Shown: positions 1-5,451 of the stretch, piece after piece
Numbering within the stretch: position 1 is the stretch's first letter
Layout of the letters: each line of letters starts with the position of its first letter
Assembly (NCBI GenBank): GCA_902462325.1
Contig: CABQBF010000165.1
Location: forward strand, 1-5,451
Direction of reading: 5' to 3'
DNA: 5,451 bases
From: an uncultured Peptococcaceae bacterium
Lineage (GTDB): Bacteria > Bacillota > Peptococcia > Peptococcales > Peptococcaceae
Notes under the pieces: generated by a model
The model's input: the letters and a program-made list of their open reading frames with translations, nothing else
Told to the model about the DNA's origin: nothing
Databases searched by the model: none
Made by a program: the position numbers and the translations under genes

Positions 1-33
1 CCTAGGCTTGGCGAGAAATAAAATCCTGACTTC

Positions 34-62
34 ATTATAACGGAATTTTTTGTAAGCTGCAA
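34..62 (-). promoter_or_regulatory. Likely promoter of the next leftward transcription unit
   Basis: On the minus strand a perfect TATAAT (39-34) lies 17 bp after TTGCAG (62-57), a weak (3 of 6) -35 box. It is located just past the operon terminator. Transcription would begin near position 27 and run off the left edge. No coding start is visible before the window ends. Confidence 0.5.
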
Positions 63-100
63 GAAAATTTGTTCGACATATTTCTACCCTACATTGCCTA

Positions 101-145
101 ATAAATATTAAATAGGCAGAGACTCCCGGATGAGAGTCTCTGCCT
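101..145 (-). terminator. Intrinsic terminator of the efflux operon
   Basis: A perfect 12-bp inverted repeat (AGGCAGAGACTC, 114-125, against GAGTCTCTGCCT, 134-145) encloses an 8-nt loop. On the minus strand it is followed by a T-rich stretch (ATTTAATATTTATT). It begins 18 nt after the stop codon of permease 2. On the plus strand no T-run follows, so it works for leftward transcription only. It sets the end of the operon. Confidence 0.85.
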
Positions 146-163
146 GATTACATACTACATAGA

Positions 164-1336
164 TTAAGCGCCATCTTCTATCTGCGCCTGCTTGTTTTTC
201 CGCCATAGATGCCATTGGCGCTGCAGGCTGGTGATTGCAATGGCTACAACGGCCCAAAAGGCGGCATATTGCAGACAATCCACTATAGCAGGTGTCAGAA
301 TATCCAGCCCCGCCCCCTTCATGTTGAGATATTTAAACGGCAGGGCTACATGGGCGAAGGGCCAGAGAAAGCCTACCAGCTTGAATAATCCTTCCGGCAT
401 CAGATAGGGCAGCCAGATGGCTCCATTGGTGATTAACAGCACCATCCCCAAACATAACAGCAGTTCAAAAAAGTGCAGACAGTGCTTGGGCCGGATAAAG
501 GTCGCCAGCAGCATGGCTGCTGCGCCTAAGGCAATTTCAAAGGCTCCCAACAGCAAAAAGTAACAGCCCATGGTACCGCGAACCGGCAAGCCAAAGAAAT
601 AATCGGCCAGACAAAAGCCAATCCAACTAGCTAAGGCAGATACCACATAGATATAGCCCCAACGTACTGCCAGCTCCAGCCACTTCTTCTTGGAAAGGGC
701 CCGTATTCCCTGCTGCACCAGCTCCTGATGCAGCGCGGAAAACATCGGCAAGGCAAAGATACATACCACCGTCATCTGCACCAAATAGGGCATAATAAAA
801 TAAATAAGATAGCTGAGATAACTCATATAAGGGTCATAGAGCGTGCGCTCACCATACTGAAAGGTATTATAGGTATGCATGGCTGCATCGGCCGGCATCC
901 CGTTGGCCTCCAAAATGGAAAGCATCACGCCGGCACTGTAGGTACCTGTCACTGCTGATACATAGGCCATAATATTATTGGCGATCAGCGTATTGGTACC
1001 GTCAATGACAGTCAACAACTCTTCGGGATGTTTGGCCTGCAGCTCCTTATAGAAATTTTCGGGAATGATCATCCCGCCGTTTAGCTCTTTGCCATAAATT
1101 TGCTGTTCCAGACTGCTCTGGTCTTCTACAAAGTACACCTCTAAACCGGGATGGTCCTCTAAGCCTCGGATAATCTGCCGGGAAAAGGACGAATGATCCA
1201 AATCCACCACACCGAAGGGAATGTGCTCCACATAGAGATTGCCCAGCATCCAGCAAAACAGGCAGGGCAGCGCCAGAGAGGCCAATAGCAGCATCTGTAA
1301 CGCTGTACGGTCTTGCTTTAACCATTGCTTCAGCAT
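164..1336 (-). CDS. ABC-2 type membrane permease, second subunit (YbhR/YhhJ-like)
   Basis: This 390-residue integral membrane protein is probably one half of a heterodimeric exporter. It has the ABC2_membrane_3 layout: one membrane helix at about residues 13-34, an extracytoplasmic domain of about 140 residues, then five helices near 174-197, 224-246, 256-279, 285-305 and 350-370. The extracytoplasmic domain opens with the family signature PFGVVDLDHSSFSRQ (40-54), followed by GGMIIPENF (87-95) and a conserved Asp in VIDGTN (110-115). These elements also occur in the neighbouring permease, so the two are distant paralogues. The last two helices are separated by a WLPYLMPEG...WPFAHVALPFKYL region resembling the family's P-x-MP...P motif. 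ATG at 1336 is preceded by AGGAGGAGG with a 7-nt spacer, and the gene starts inside the previous one (7-nt overlap), implying translational coupling. It is the last gene before the terminator. The loop between helices 2 and 3 (198-223) lacks a clear REwErGT-type ATPase-docking motif. The substrate is unknown. Confidence 0.93.
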   Translation of the reverse strand: MLKQWLKQDRTALQMLLLASLALPCLFCWMLGNLYVEHIPFGVVDLDHSSFSRQIIRGLEDHPGLEVYFVEDQSSLEQQIYGKELNGGMIIPENFYKELQAKHPEELLTVIDGTNTLIANNIMAYVSAVTGTYSAGVMLSILEANGMPADAAMHTYNTFQYGERTLYDPYMSYLSYLIYFIMPYLVQMTVVCIFALPMFSALHQELVQQGIRALSKKKWLELAVRWGYIYVVSALASWIGFCLADYFFGLPVRGTMGCYFLLLGAFEIALGAAAMLLATFIRPKHCLHFFELLLCLGMVLLITNGAIWLPYLMPEGLFKLVGFLWPFAHVALPFKYLNMKGAGLDILTPAIVDCLQYAAFWAVVAIAITSLQRQWHLWRKNKQAQIEDGA

Positions 1337-2490
1337 AGGGATACCTCCTCCTGCTCAGGCTGCGGCGTAGGCTCTGCAAGCTGTTTCACAGGATTTTGCC
1401 GGCCTAATCGCTTCTGTCGGTAGATAAGCCATAGCGGTATCACCGGAATGGCTGTGAAAGCGGCAAAGAGAAAAAGCCAGTGGATATCGCCGATTACCAG
1501 CGCTGTTGAGCTGCCTAAAAGCATCACATCCCGCAAGGGAATGGCAAAATAGGTGAAGGGGATGGCCCTGGCAATGGCCTGAAAGAGGGGCGGCATCCCC
1601 AGAGCCGGAAAGGTGTAGCCGCTGAATAACAGCATCGCCATCACCACCACCGCCGCCTGCACCGCCAACACCTTCAGCTTATCCGGCAGCAATAACCGCA
1701 GGATAGCCGCCAGATTGCCGATGCCAAACATATTGAAAAAGGCCAACAGGGCAATGGTACTCCACGCGCCCTGCATGGGAAGGCCGAAACCATGATGCAT
1801 AAGCCAGACACAGCAGAGCAAAACGGCGGTGGCCAGCAGACTGCCCAATAAACAATAAAGCAATGGATGTACCTTTTCGTCCTCCTCCTTGCGGATGGCC
1901 TCCACCAGAAACATATACATGGTAAGCTGTACAATATTGGCAATGGCGCCGGGCACTATATAATTGCGCAGTGATTTTTCCGGGTTGCCCAGATAGCGGA
2001 AGGTATTGCTGATCGGCTGGGCGTAAAGCAGCGCTTCCTGAGGCTGTAAATCCAGCTTGCCCTCCAGAATTTGTATGGATGCAGCCACCCGCAGGGTGGT
2101 CAGCACTTCGGTCAGCTTCACCTTGCTGATGCCCACCACCGACATCTGGCAGCCGTCATAGACCAGCAGGATAGACGGCGAATTGCCGGCGGTAACATCC
2201 TTAGAAAAGTCCTTGGGAATTACCATCCCGGCTACAATGTGATTTTGCGCAATCTGTGCTTCCAATTCTTCGGCGGTATCGCCATAGAACACCACATCAA
2301 AGGTGTCATTATTGGCCAGATTTTGCACCAGTGTGCGGCTTAAAGCCGAATTGTCCTCATCGATAATGCCAAAGGGCGCGCTATGAATGACACCGTCCTG
2401 GAAGGTATAGCAGAGCACACAGGTGGCGAAGATGGGAACCAGCACAACCAATAAAACGGGAAAGATGAGATGTCTGAGAAACTGTTTCAC
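1330..2490 (-). CDS. ABC-2 type membrane permease, first subunit (YbhS/YhhJ-like)
   Basis: This 386-residue membrane protein of the ABC2_membrane_3 family is probably the partner of the permease encoded just downstream. Membrane helices are visible near 8-29, 178-199, 209-232, 243-266, 273-291 and 336-357. Between the first two lies an extracytoplasmic domain with APFGIIDEDNSALSRTL (38-54), AGMVIPKDF (87-95) and LLVYDG (108-113). The stretch LLFSGYTFPALGMPP (287-301), followed by IPFTYFAIPLRDVMLLG (310-326), is a good match to the family's typical region before the last helix. The start is GTG at 2490, preceded by GGAGGGGG with a 7-nt spacer. It overlaps the stop of the fusion-protein gene as GTGA (4 nt), a standard coupled arrangement. 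The cytoplasmic loop between helices 2 and 3 is very short and highly charged (RKEEDEKVH, 200-208). It lacks the usual GT...P...K segment that contacts the ATPase. No ATPase gene accompanies it. The family call is firm; substrate and energy source are unknown. Confidence 0.93.
   Translation of the reverse strand: MKQFLRHLIFPVLLVVLVPIFATCVLCYTFQDGVIHSAPFGIIDEDNSALSRTLVQNLANNDTFDVVFYGDTAEELEAQIAQNHIVAGMVIPKDFSKDVTAGNSPSILLVYDGCQMSVVGISKVKLTEVLTTLRVAASIQILEGKLDLQPQEALLYAQPISNTFRYLGNPEKSLRNYIVPGAIANIVQLTMYMFLVEAIRKEEDEKVHPLLYCLLGSLLATAVLLCCVWLMHHGFGLPMQGAWSTIALLAFFNMFGIGNLAAILRLLLPDKLKVLAVQAAVVVMAMLLFSGYTFPALGMPPLFQAIARAIPFTYFAIPLRDVMLLGSSTALVIGDIHWLFLFAAFTAIPVIPLWLIYRQKRLGRQNPVKQLAEPTPQPEQEEVSLC
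1344..1352 (-). promoter_or_regulatory. Ribosome binding site of permease 2
   Basis: AGGAGGAGG sits 7 nt before the ATG at 1336, inside the last codons of permease 1 (coding EEVSLC). It is the strongest such site in the operon and fits coupled translation of the two permeases. Confidence 0.8.
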
Positions 2491-3563
2491 AGAGCATCCC
2501 CCTCCGCATTAGCGCCACCGTCAGCCTGCAGGCCATCCGGCTGCGAAAAATCTACAAAGGCGGTCATTCCGGCATAAAGCTCGGCGTCAGTTTCCTCCAG
2601 CTCTACCTTCACGCTGAAGGCTACCACATCAAAGCTGCCGTTTTGATTGGTGGCCCGTTTCACGGCAAAATCGGCATTTTTATTGATTTGTGTCACAGTG
2701 CCGGTAAAGGTTTGCTCCGGATAGGCCGGAAACGTGACCTTCACCTTCTGCTGTCTGCTGACCTGACCCAACTGATCCTCCATCACCTTGCAGCTAATCC
2801 ATGGCTTGTCGGTGCTGGTAATCACCGCAATGGGTAAGCCGGTAGAAACCAACTCCCCGTCGGCGGCATTCACCGTGGTGACCACTCCGCCGGTGGGTGC
2901 GGTAATGGAGGTTTCCTTCAGATAGCTTTCTACCTCAGCCAGAGCTCCCTGGGCCGCTTCTAACTGTCCCTGATAGGCCTCTACAGAAGCTGCGGCCGCA
3001 GCGATATCCTCCGGCTCTGCCCCTTTTTGAGCTGCCAGATACTGCTGCTTGGCAACCTCATACTGGGTAGCTACCTGGTCAAAATCGGACTGGCTGATGG
3101 CTTCCGCCTCCAGCATGACCTGCATTCGGTTATAAGTGGCTTCTGCCAAATCGTAGGCGGCCTTAGCCTGGGCCAGGGTTTCCTCGCTGGCTCCGTTTAA
3201 CGCTTTCTGATAGGTGGCCTGCGCGGCCTTTAGCTGTCCCTGATAGGCCTTGATGCTGGCCTGGGCTTGCTGCTTCTTGGCCAGCAGCGTGTCGCTGTCC
3301 ATAATGGCAATTACATCGCCTGCCGCTACCGCGTCGCCCTCCTTGACGCATACCTTAGCCACCTTGCCGCCGGTTAAGGTGTTGATATTGGTTTCTTCCA
3401 TCTCCAATGAGGACTGCACGACCAATCCGTTTTCTGTCTTTCCCACCAGCGCGTCGCCGGTTTTCGGGAAATATTGCACTCCCAGATAGATAGCCGCTCC
3501 CAGTATGGCAATGGCTGCTATCGCTACAATGAGGTTGCCTGCAAAACCCTTCTTTTCCATCAT
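2487..3563 (-). CDS. HlyD/YbhG-type membrane fusion (periplasmic adaptor) protein
   Basis: This 358-residue adaptor would link the inner-membrane permeases to the TolC-like protein. A basic N-terminus (MMEKK) and one membrane anchor (about 10-28) place the rest outside the cytoplasm. Next come the first half of a lipoyl-like domain (about 61-92, GGKVAKVCVKEGDAVAAGDVIAIMDS region) and a long coiled-coil hairpin (about 93-215) turning near 153-160 (EAISQSDFDQ). The second lipoyl half follows (217-250, ITAPTGGVVTTVNAADGELV), then a beta-barrel domain (about 254-338). The paired elements NGASEETLAQA and KGAEPEDIAAA on the two hairpin arms are typical of YbhG-like adaptors. The frame stays open upstream to an ATG at 3650, but I chose ATG 3563. 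There GGAGG lies 4 nt from this ATG (7 nt from the second, tandem ATG at 3560), and the protein then begins with a classic signal anchor. The upstream extension is polar and would overlap the previous gene. The 3' end overlaps the permease start by 4 nt. Confidence 0.94.
   Translation of the reverse strand: MMEKKGFAGNLIVAIAAIAILGAAIYLGVQYFPKTGDALVGKTENGLVVQSSLEMEETNINTLTGGKVAKVCVKEGDAVAAGDVIAIMDSDTLLAKKQQAQASIKAYQGQLKAAQATYQKALNGASEETLAQAKAAYDLAEATYNRMQVMLEAEAISQSDFDQVATQYEVAKQQYLAAQKGAEPEDIAAAAASVEAYQGQLEAAQGALAEVESYLKETSITAPTGGVVTTVNAADGELVSTGLPIAVITSTDKPWISCKVMEDQLGQVSRQQKVKVTFPAYPEQTFTGTVTQINKNADFAVKRATNQNGSFDVVAFSVKVELEETDAELYAGMTAFVDFSQPDGLQADGGANAEGDAL
2498..2505 (-). promoter_or_regulatory. 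Ribosome binding site for the GTG start of permease 1
   Basis: GGAGGGGG is spaced 7 nt from the GTG at 2490. It lies inside the end of the fusion-protein gene and supports the non-ATG start and the GTGA overlap. Confidence 0.8.
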
Positions 3564-3567
3564 AACG

Positions 3568-3572
3568 CCTCC
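3568..3572 (-). promoter_or_regulatory. Ribosome binding site deciding the fusion-protein start
   Basis: GGAGG lies 4 nt before the ATG at 3563 and 7 nt before the adjacent ATG at 3560. It supports starting the protein at the MMEKK sequence rather than at the upstream in-frame ATG at 3650, which lies within the preceding coding sequence. Confidence 0.75.
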
Positions 3573-3627
3573 ATGTTGTTCAACTTGTTTGCTCTGTATT
3601 GCTGCCTGTTCTGTTTTTGTATGTGTT

Positions 3628-5064
3628 CTACAAGCCCTTATATTGCTCATAGATACTGAGATCGGTGCCTTTCAGAAAGGCGTCGTATTCCAGCTTGGCC
3701 AGCGCATAATCATAGGCGGCCTGCTGTCTGCTTAGCGCCGACTGCTCATATTCTAAGCCCGCTGCCTGGAAGGTAAGCGGTGAAATTAAGCCCACCTCGG
3801 CATATTTTTCATTTTGCTGATATTTCACACCGGCGTTCTGATAAGCGTCCAGCTTTTCCTGATAGGTTTGCCCGGCCACTTTCACGGCGTCAATCAGCTT
3901 TTTCAAATCATTATCCAGCGCCGTTTCCTCATTCTGAATGGAAATCTTAGAAAGCTCAATATTCAGGTCATAAATCTTTAGCGTATCACTTTCAAACTTG
4001 CCCTCATCCTTCAAATCCTGGGCGTCCTCTTTGTAGTTATCGATATCCCGCTGCAGCGTTTTTAAGGTATAGTCGTTTTCCCTGGCCTGCTTGAGTAAAT
4101 CAGCGCTGTAGCTGGGGGCGATGGATACATAGCCCGGCTCGGCCACCGGCTCAATATGTAACGCGGCATCCAGACTGCGGCCCATCATATCGTTTAACTG
4201 CCGTTTTAAAAGCTGAACGCCATCCTTTACCTGTTCTAGCTGGGTGGCAGTTTCTTCTATGGAAAGCTGAATGTCCTTGGTGTTTACCGGAACCGATAAG
4301 CCAACTTCCTCCTGTTTGATGGCGACTGCGTACTGCTTTTGCAGCAAAGCGGCTTTTTGCTCCAATAAATCCTGGGTATGTTCCATGGTAATGGTTTTGC
4401 GTACCAAGAGATTGGTGATAAGCTTGACCTCCTCGTCCCAATCGGCCTGGCTTTTGGTTACATCATCCTGCTTGTTTTCGATGGTGCGCAATGTGGTATC
4501 CACTTCGTCCAGGCCGTCCCATAGCTGCTCGATGGCGTCCTCGGCGGTAGAGATGCCCGAATTCAACTGACTTTCCATGCCGGTTAGTGCAGTCATTTGG
4601 GCTTGCAGGGCAAGATACCGGCTGTCGGTCAGCAGTAGCTGCTGCAGCTGGGCCTGGGTGGCGCCGGGGTTTTCTGCGGCGAGCAATTGCTGAATGGTCT
4701 GGATGCCCTGCTGTACAGTGGCCTGATTTTGGCCTATTGTGCCCAGGGAATTATAGGCGTCTGTTTCTTTATCGTAAACCGAATTGAGCGTAGACTGCAC
4801 ATCCTTGCGGGTGTTCTTGGCCTTGGTGTGGCTTTCTTCCAGTAAATCCAGATTGAGCTTATATTGTTGACCAATCCGGTTATGCTGTCCAATTTGTTGG
4901 ATAATCTGGGCCAGGGTGTAGGTATTTTCTTTCTGTACCGCAGCCTCTGTGACTGCCGCAGTCTGCTCCGGCGGCTCTGCAGCCAGAGCAGAAGCCGGCG
5001 CGGAGAGCAGAAAAGGCAGCAGAATCAAAGCCGCCGCTTGGGAACGATGTTTTTGATGGTTCAT
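3628..5064 (-). CDS. TolC/outer-membrane-efflux-family secreted helical protein
   Basis: This 478-residue exported protein belongs to the TolC/OEP family and is probably the outermost part of the conduit. A signal peptide is clear: basic NHQKHR, hydrophobic AAALILLPFLL, cleavage after ALA or ALAA near residue 28-29. There is no lipobox Cys. The two-fold internal repeat of the family is visible. The first half ends with KQEEVGLSVPVNTKDIQ (250-266) and QLNDMMGRSLDAALHIEP (289-306). The second half starts LLKQARENDYTLKTLQRDI (323-341) and ends YAEVGLISPLTFQAAGLEYE (421-440) and YDYALAKLEYDAF (451-463). These are classic OEP helix motifs. The sequence is mostly Gln/Glu/Lys/Ala-rich helix. The places where beta-strands normally sit (roughly 90-230 and 350-375) show no obvious amphipathic strands. 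ATG 5064 is preceded by AAAGGAG with an 8-nt spacer. It is the first gene of the operon, 64 nt ahead of the fusion-protein gene. Whether it inserts in an outer membrane cannot be told from sequence. Confidence 0.9.
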   Translation of the reverse strand: MNHQKHRSQAAALILLPFLLSAPASALAAEPPEQTAAVTEAAVQKENTYTLAQIIQQIGQHNRIGQQYKLNLDLLEESHTKAKNTRKDVQSTLNSVYDKETDAYNSLGTIGQNQATVQQGIQTIQQLLAAENPGATQAQLQQLLLTDSRYLALQAQMTALTGMESQLNSGISTAEDAIEQLWDGLDEVDTTLRTIENKQDDVTKSQADWDEEVKLITNLLVRKTITMEHTQDLLEQKAALLQKQYAVAIKQEEVGLSVPVNTKDIQLSIEETATQLEQVKDGVQLLKRQLNDMMGRSLDAALHIEPVAEPGYVSIAPSYSADLLKQARENDYTLKTLQRDIDNYKEDAQDLKDEGKFESDTLKIYDLNIELSKISIQNEETALDNDLKKLIDAVKVAGQTYQEKLDAYQNAGVKYQQNEKYAEVGLISPLTFQAAGLEYEQSALSRQQAAYDYALAKLEYDAFLKGTDLSIYEQYKGL

Positions 5065-5072
5065 AGAGAAAA

Positions 5073-5079
5073 CTCCTTT
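5073..5079 (-). promoter_or_regulatory. Ribosome binding site of the TolC-like gene
   Basis: AAAGGAG on the minus strand lies 8 nt before the ATG at 5064. It fixes the start that gives a complete signal peptide. Confidence 0.8.
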
Positions 5080-5139
5080 CAGGCAAAAATTTAAAAAATC
5101 ACTGGAAATGATTTTGAAAACCAGATGGGTAGATACAAC

Positions 5140-5182
5140 AATACGGCTGCTGCAATCTCAAAAGACTGCCAACAGCCGTATT
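5140..5182 (-). promoter_or_regulatory. Strong two-part hairpin in the operon 5' leader
   Basis: In the predicted mRNA, AAUACGGCUG (5182-5173) pairs perfectly with CAGCCGUAUU (5149-5140). After a small internal loop (UUG against AG), GCAGUCU (5169-5163) pairs with AGAUUGC (5158-5152), including one G-U pair, closing on a UUUG tetraloop. That makes 17 base pairs, beginning about 25 nt after the predicted transcription start and ending about 75 nt before the start codon. No U-run follows it directly, so it is not a standard terminator. It may bind a regulator, stabilise the mRNA end, or act as a palindromic operator in DNA. I recognise no known riboswitch class. Confidence 0.65.
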
Positions 5183-5206
5183 AGAAAAAAGGTGTATATA
5201 ATCTTA

Positions 5207-5243
5207 TTTTTATATTTTAAACGATATAGCAGAATAGTGTCAA
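5207..5243 (-). promoter_or_regulatory. Sigma-A promoter of the efflux operon
   Basis: On the minus strand a perfect -35 box TTGACA (5243-5238) is followed after 18 bp by TAAAAT (5219-5214), a 5-of-6 match to TATAAT. The expected start of transcription is an A near 5207, giving a leader of about 140 nt before the first gene. The DNA around and upstream of it is AT-rich (a run of seven A on the minus strand just upstream of the -35). No other comparably good promoter was seen in front of the operon. Confidence 0.75.
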
Positions 5244-5268
5244 TAGTTTTTTTGCAAATCTAATCCAT

Positions 5269-5404
5269 CAACTGTATGACACATGCTTCTGCATAAGCAG
5301 CTGTACTAATTATAATTTACAGTTTAAATCATGCTTCAACTGCATTGCGTGTCTTTTACGCAGGCAGCCGCACTGATTATTGCTTATAGTTTGAACAATA
5401 CATC
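5269..5404. repeat. Diverged 68-bp tandem duplication upstream of the operon promoter
   Basis: Unit 5269-5336 and unit 5337-5404 both begin CAACTG and align end to end with a single one-base gap. By hand count 44 of 67 aligned positions are identical. Of the 23 mismatches 19 are transitions and only 4 transversions, which is unlike a chance alignment. On the minus strand the second unit covers the last codons and stop of the upstream gene (TTC AAA CTA TAA). The first unit has the matching TTT AAA CTG TAA but is interrupted by an in-frame stop before it. The simplest reading is an old duplication of that gene's 3' end. Confidence 0.55.
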
Positions 5405-5451
5405 GGCTGTAGCGCCGTTGTCATCATAGGTTGGGATGACTTTGCTGCCGA
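5384..5451 (-). CDS. 3' end of an unidentified upstream gene (partial)
   Basis: Reading the minus strand from the window edge, one frame is open for 21 codons and stops at TAA (5386-5384). It gives GSKVIPTYDDNGATADVLFKL, with a mixed hydrophobic/polar composition and C- and T-ending codons like those of the operon genes. The rest of the gene lies outside the window. I do not recognise the family. It points the same way as the efflux operon, but the operon's own promoter lies between them, so co-transcription is not required. A short ORF open at an edge can arise by chance, hence the moderate confidence. A plus-strand frame is also open here but has no start codon and is less protein-like. Confidence 0.5.
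   Translation of the reverse strand, partial: GSKVIPTYDDNGATADVLFKL

Larger units (their letters stand above)
5065..5383. other. 319-bp spacer between the upstream gene and the operon
   Basis: This AT-rich region holds, in the direction of operon transcription, most of the 68-bp tandem duplication, the promoter, the leader hairpin, two T-runs (5098-5093 and 5089-5085 on the minus strand) and the first ribosome binding site. Imperfect small hairpins lie at 5340-5367 (CTGC/GCAG plus TGCGT/ACGCA) and 5284-5299 (TGCTT/AAGCA), neither followed by a good T-run. I see no convincing small gene, tRNA or divergent regulator here. Confidence 0.6.

Noticed and set aside
192..5094. Plus-strand and alternative-frame open reading frames of 60-110 codons across the operon.
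   Set aside because: All lie opposite or inside well-supported genes, lack plausible ribosome binding sites, and encode sequences typical of antisense frames (Cys/Arg/Ser/His-rich).
5085..5125. Possible transcription attenuator in the leader (CTGG/CCAG hairpin followed by T-runs on the minus strand).
   Set aside because: The stem has only four pairs with a 15-nt loop, and the strong leader hairpin is too far from the T-runs to form a terminator with them.
5201..5268. A third unit of the 68-bp repeat, suggested by GCAG at 5229, which keeps the 68-bp spacing.
   Set aside because: Outside short end matches the alignment is no better than chance, and the stretch is occupied by the promoter.
5340..5367. 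Possible terminator of the upstream gene (CTGC/GCAG plus TGCGT/ACGCA stem).
   Set aside because: The stem is interrupted and the following minus-strand sequence (TTGAAGCATGATTT) is not a real T-run; it was kept only as a note in the spacer entry.
1..5451. Insertion sequence, CRISPR array, tRNA or rRNA genes.
   Set aside because: No transposase-like protein, terminal inverted repeats, regularly spaced identical repeats or cloverleaf-like RNA was seen on either strand.

Overview
The window holds one complete four-gene efflux operon on the minus strand, read from high to low coordinates. Upstream of it (high-coordinate end) lies the last part of an unidentified minus-strand gene. The GC-balanced coding regions, AT-rich spacers, strong GGAGG-type ribosome binding sites, a near-consensus sigma-A promoter and a Firmicutes-like TolC-family protein suggest an anaerobic Firmicute (Clostridia or Negativicutes). 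The taxonomic placement is inference, and the sequence does not settle whether the cell has an outer membrane.

Layout in transcription order. (1) 5451-5384: C-terminal end of an unrecognised gene. (2) 5383-5065: a 319-bp spacer with a diverged 68-bp tandem duplication, a strong promoter (TTGACA, 18 bp, TAAAAT) and a leader of about 140 nt carrying a two-part hairpin. (3) 5064-3628: a secreted, nearly all-helical TolC/OEP-family protein. (4) 3563-2487: a YbhG/HlyD-type membrane fusion protein with one N-terminal membrane anchor. (5) 2490-1330 and (6) 1336-164: two different ABC-2 type (YbhS/YbhR/YhhJ-like) membrane proteins. (7) 145-101: an intrinsic terminator closing the operon. (8) 62-34: a likely promoter for the next leftward transcription unit.

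The last three genes are tightly coupled by 4-nt and 7-nt overlaps, and all four probably form one machine. The two permeases would form a heterodimer in the inner membrane, the fusion protein would dock on them with its coiled-coil hairpin projecting outward, and the TolC-like protein would extend the conduit. The nearest familiar arrangement is E. coli ybhGFSR, but the ATPase (YbhF position) is absent between the operon's promoter and terminator. The permeases also lack a clear version of the cytoplasmic loop that normally docks the ATPase. The TolC-like protein shows no obvious beta-barrel segments. Together these make the locus an unusual, possibly ATPase-independent, export system of unknown substrate.
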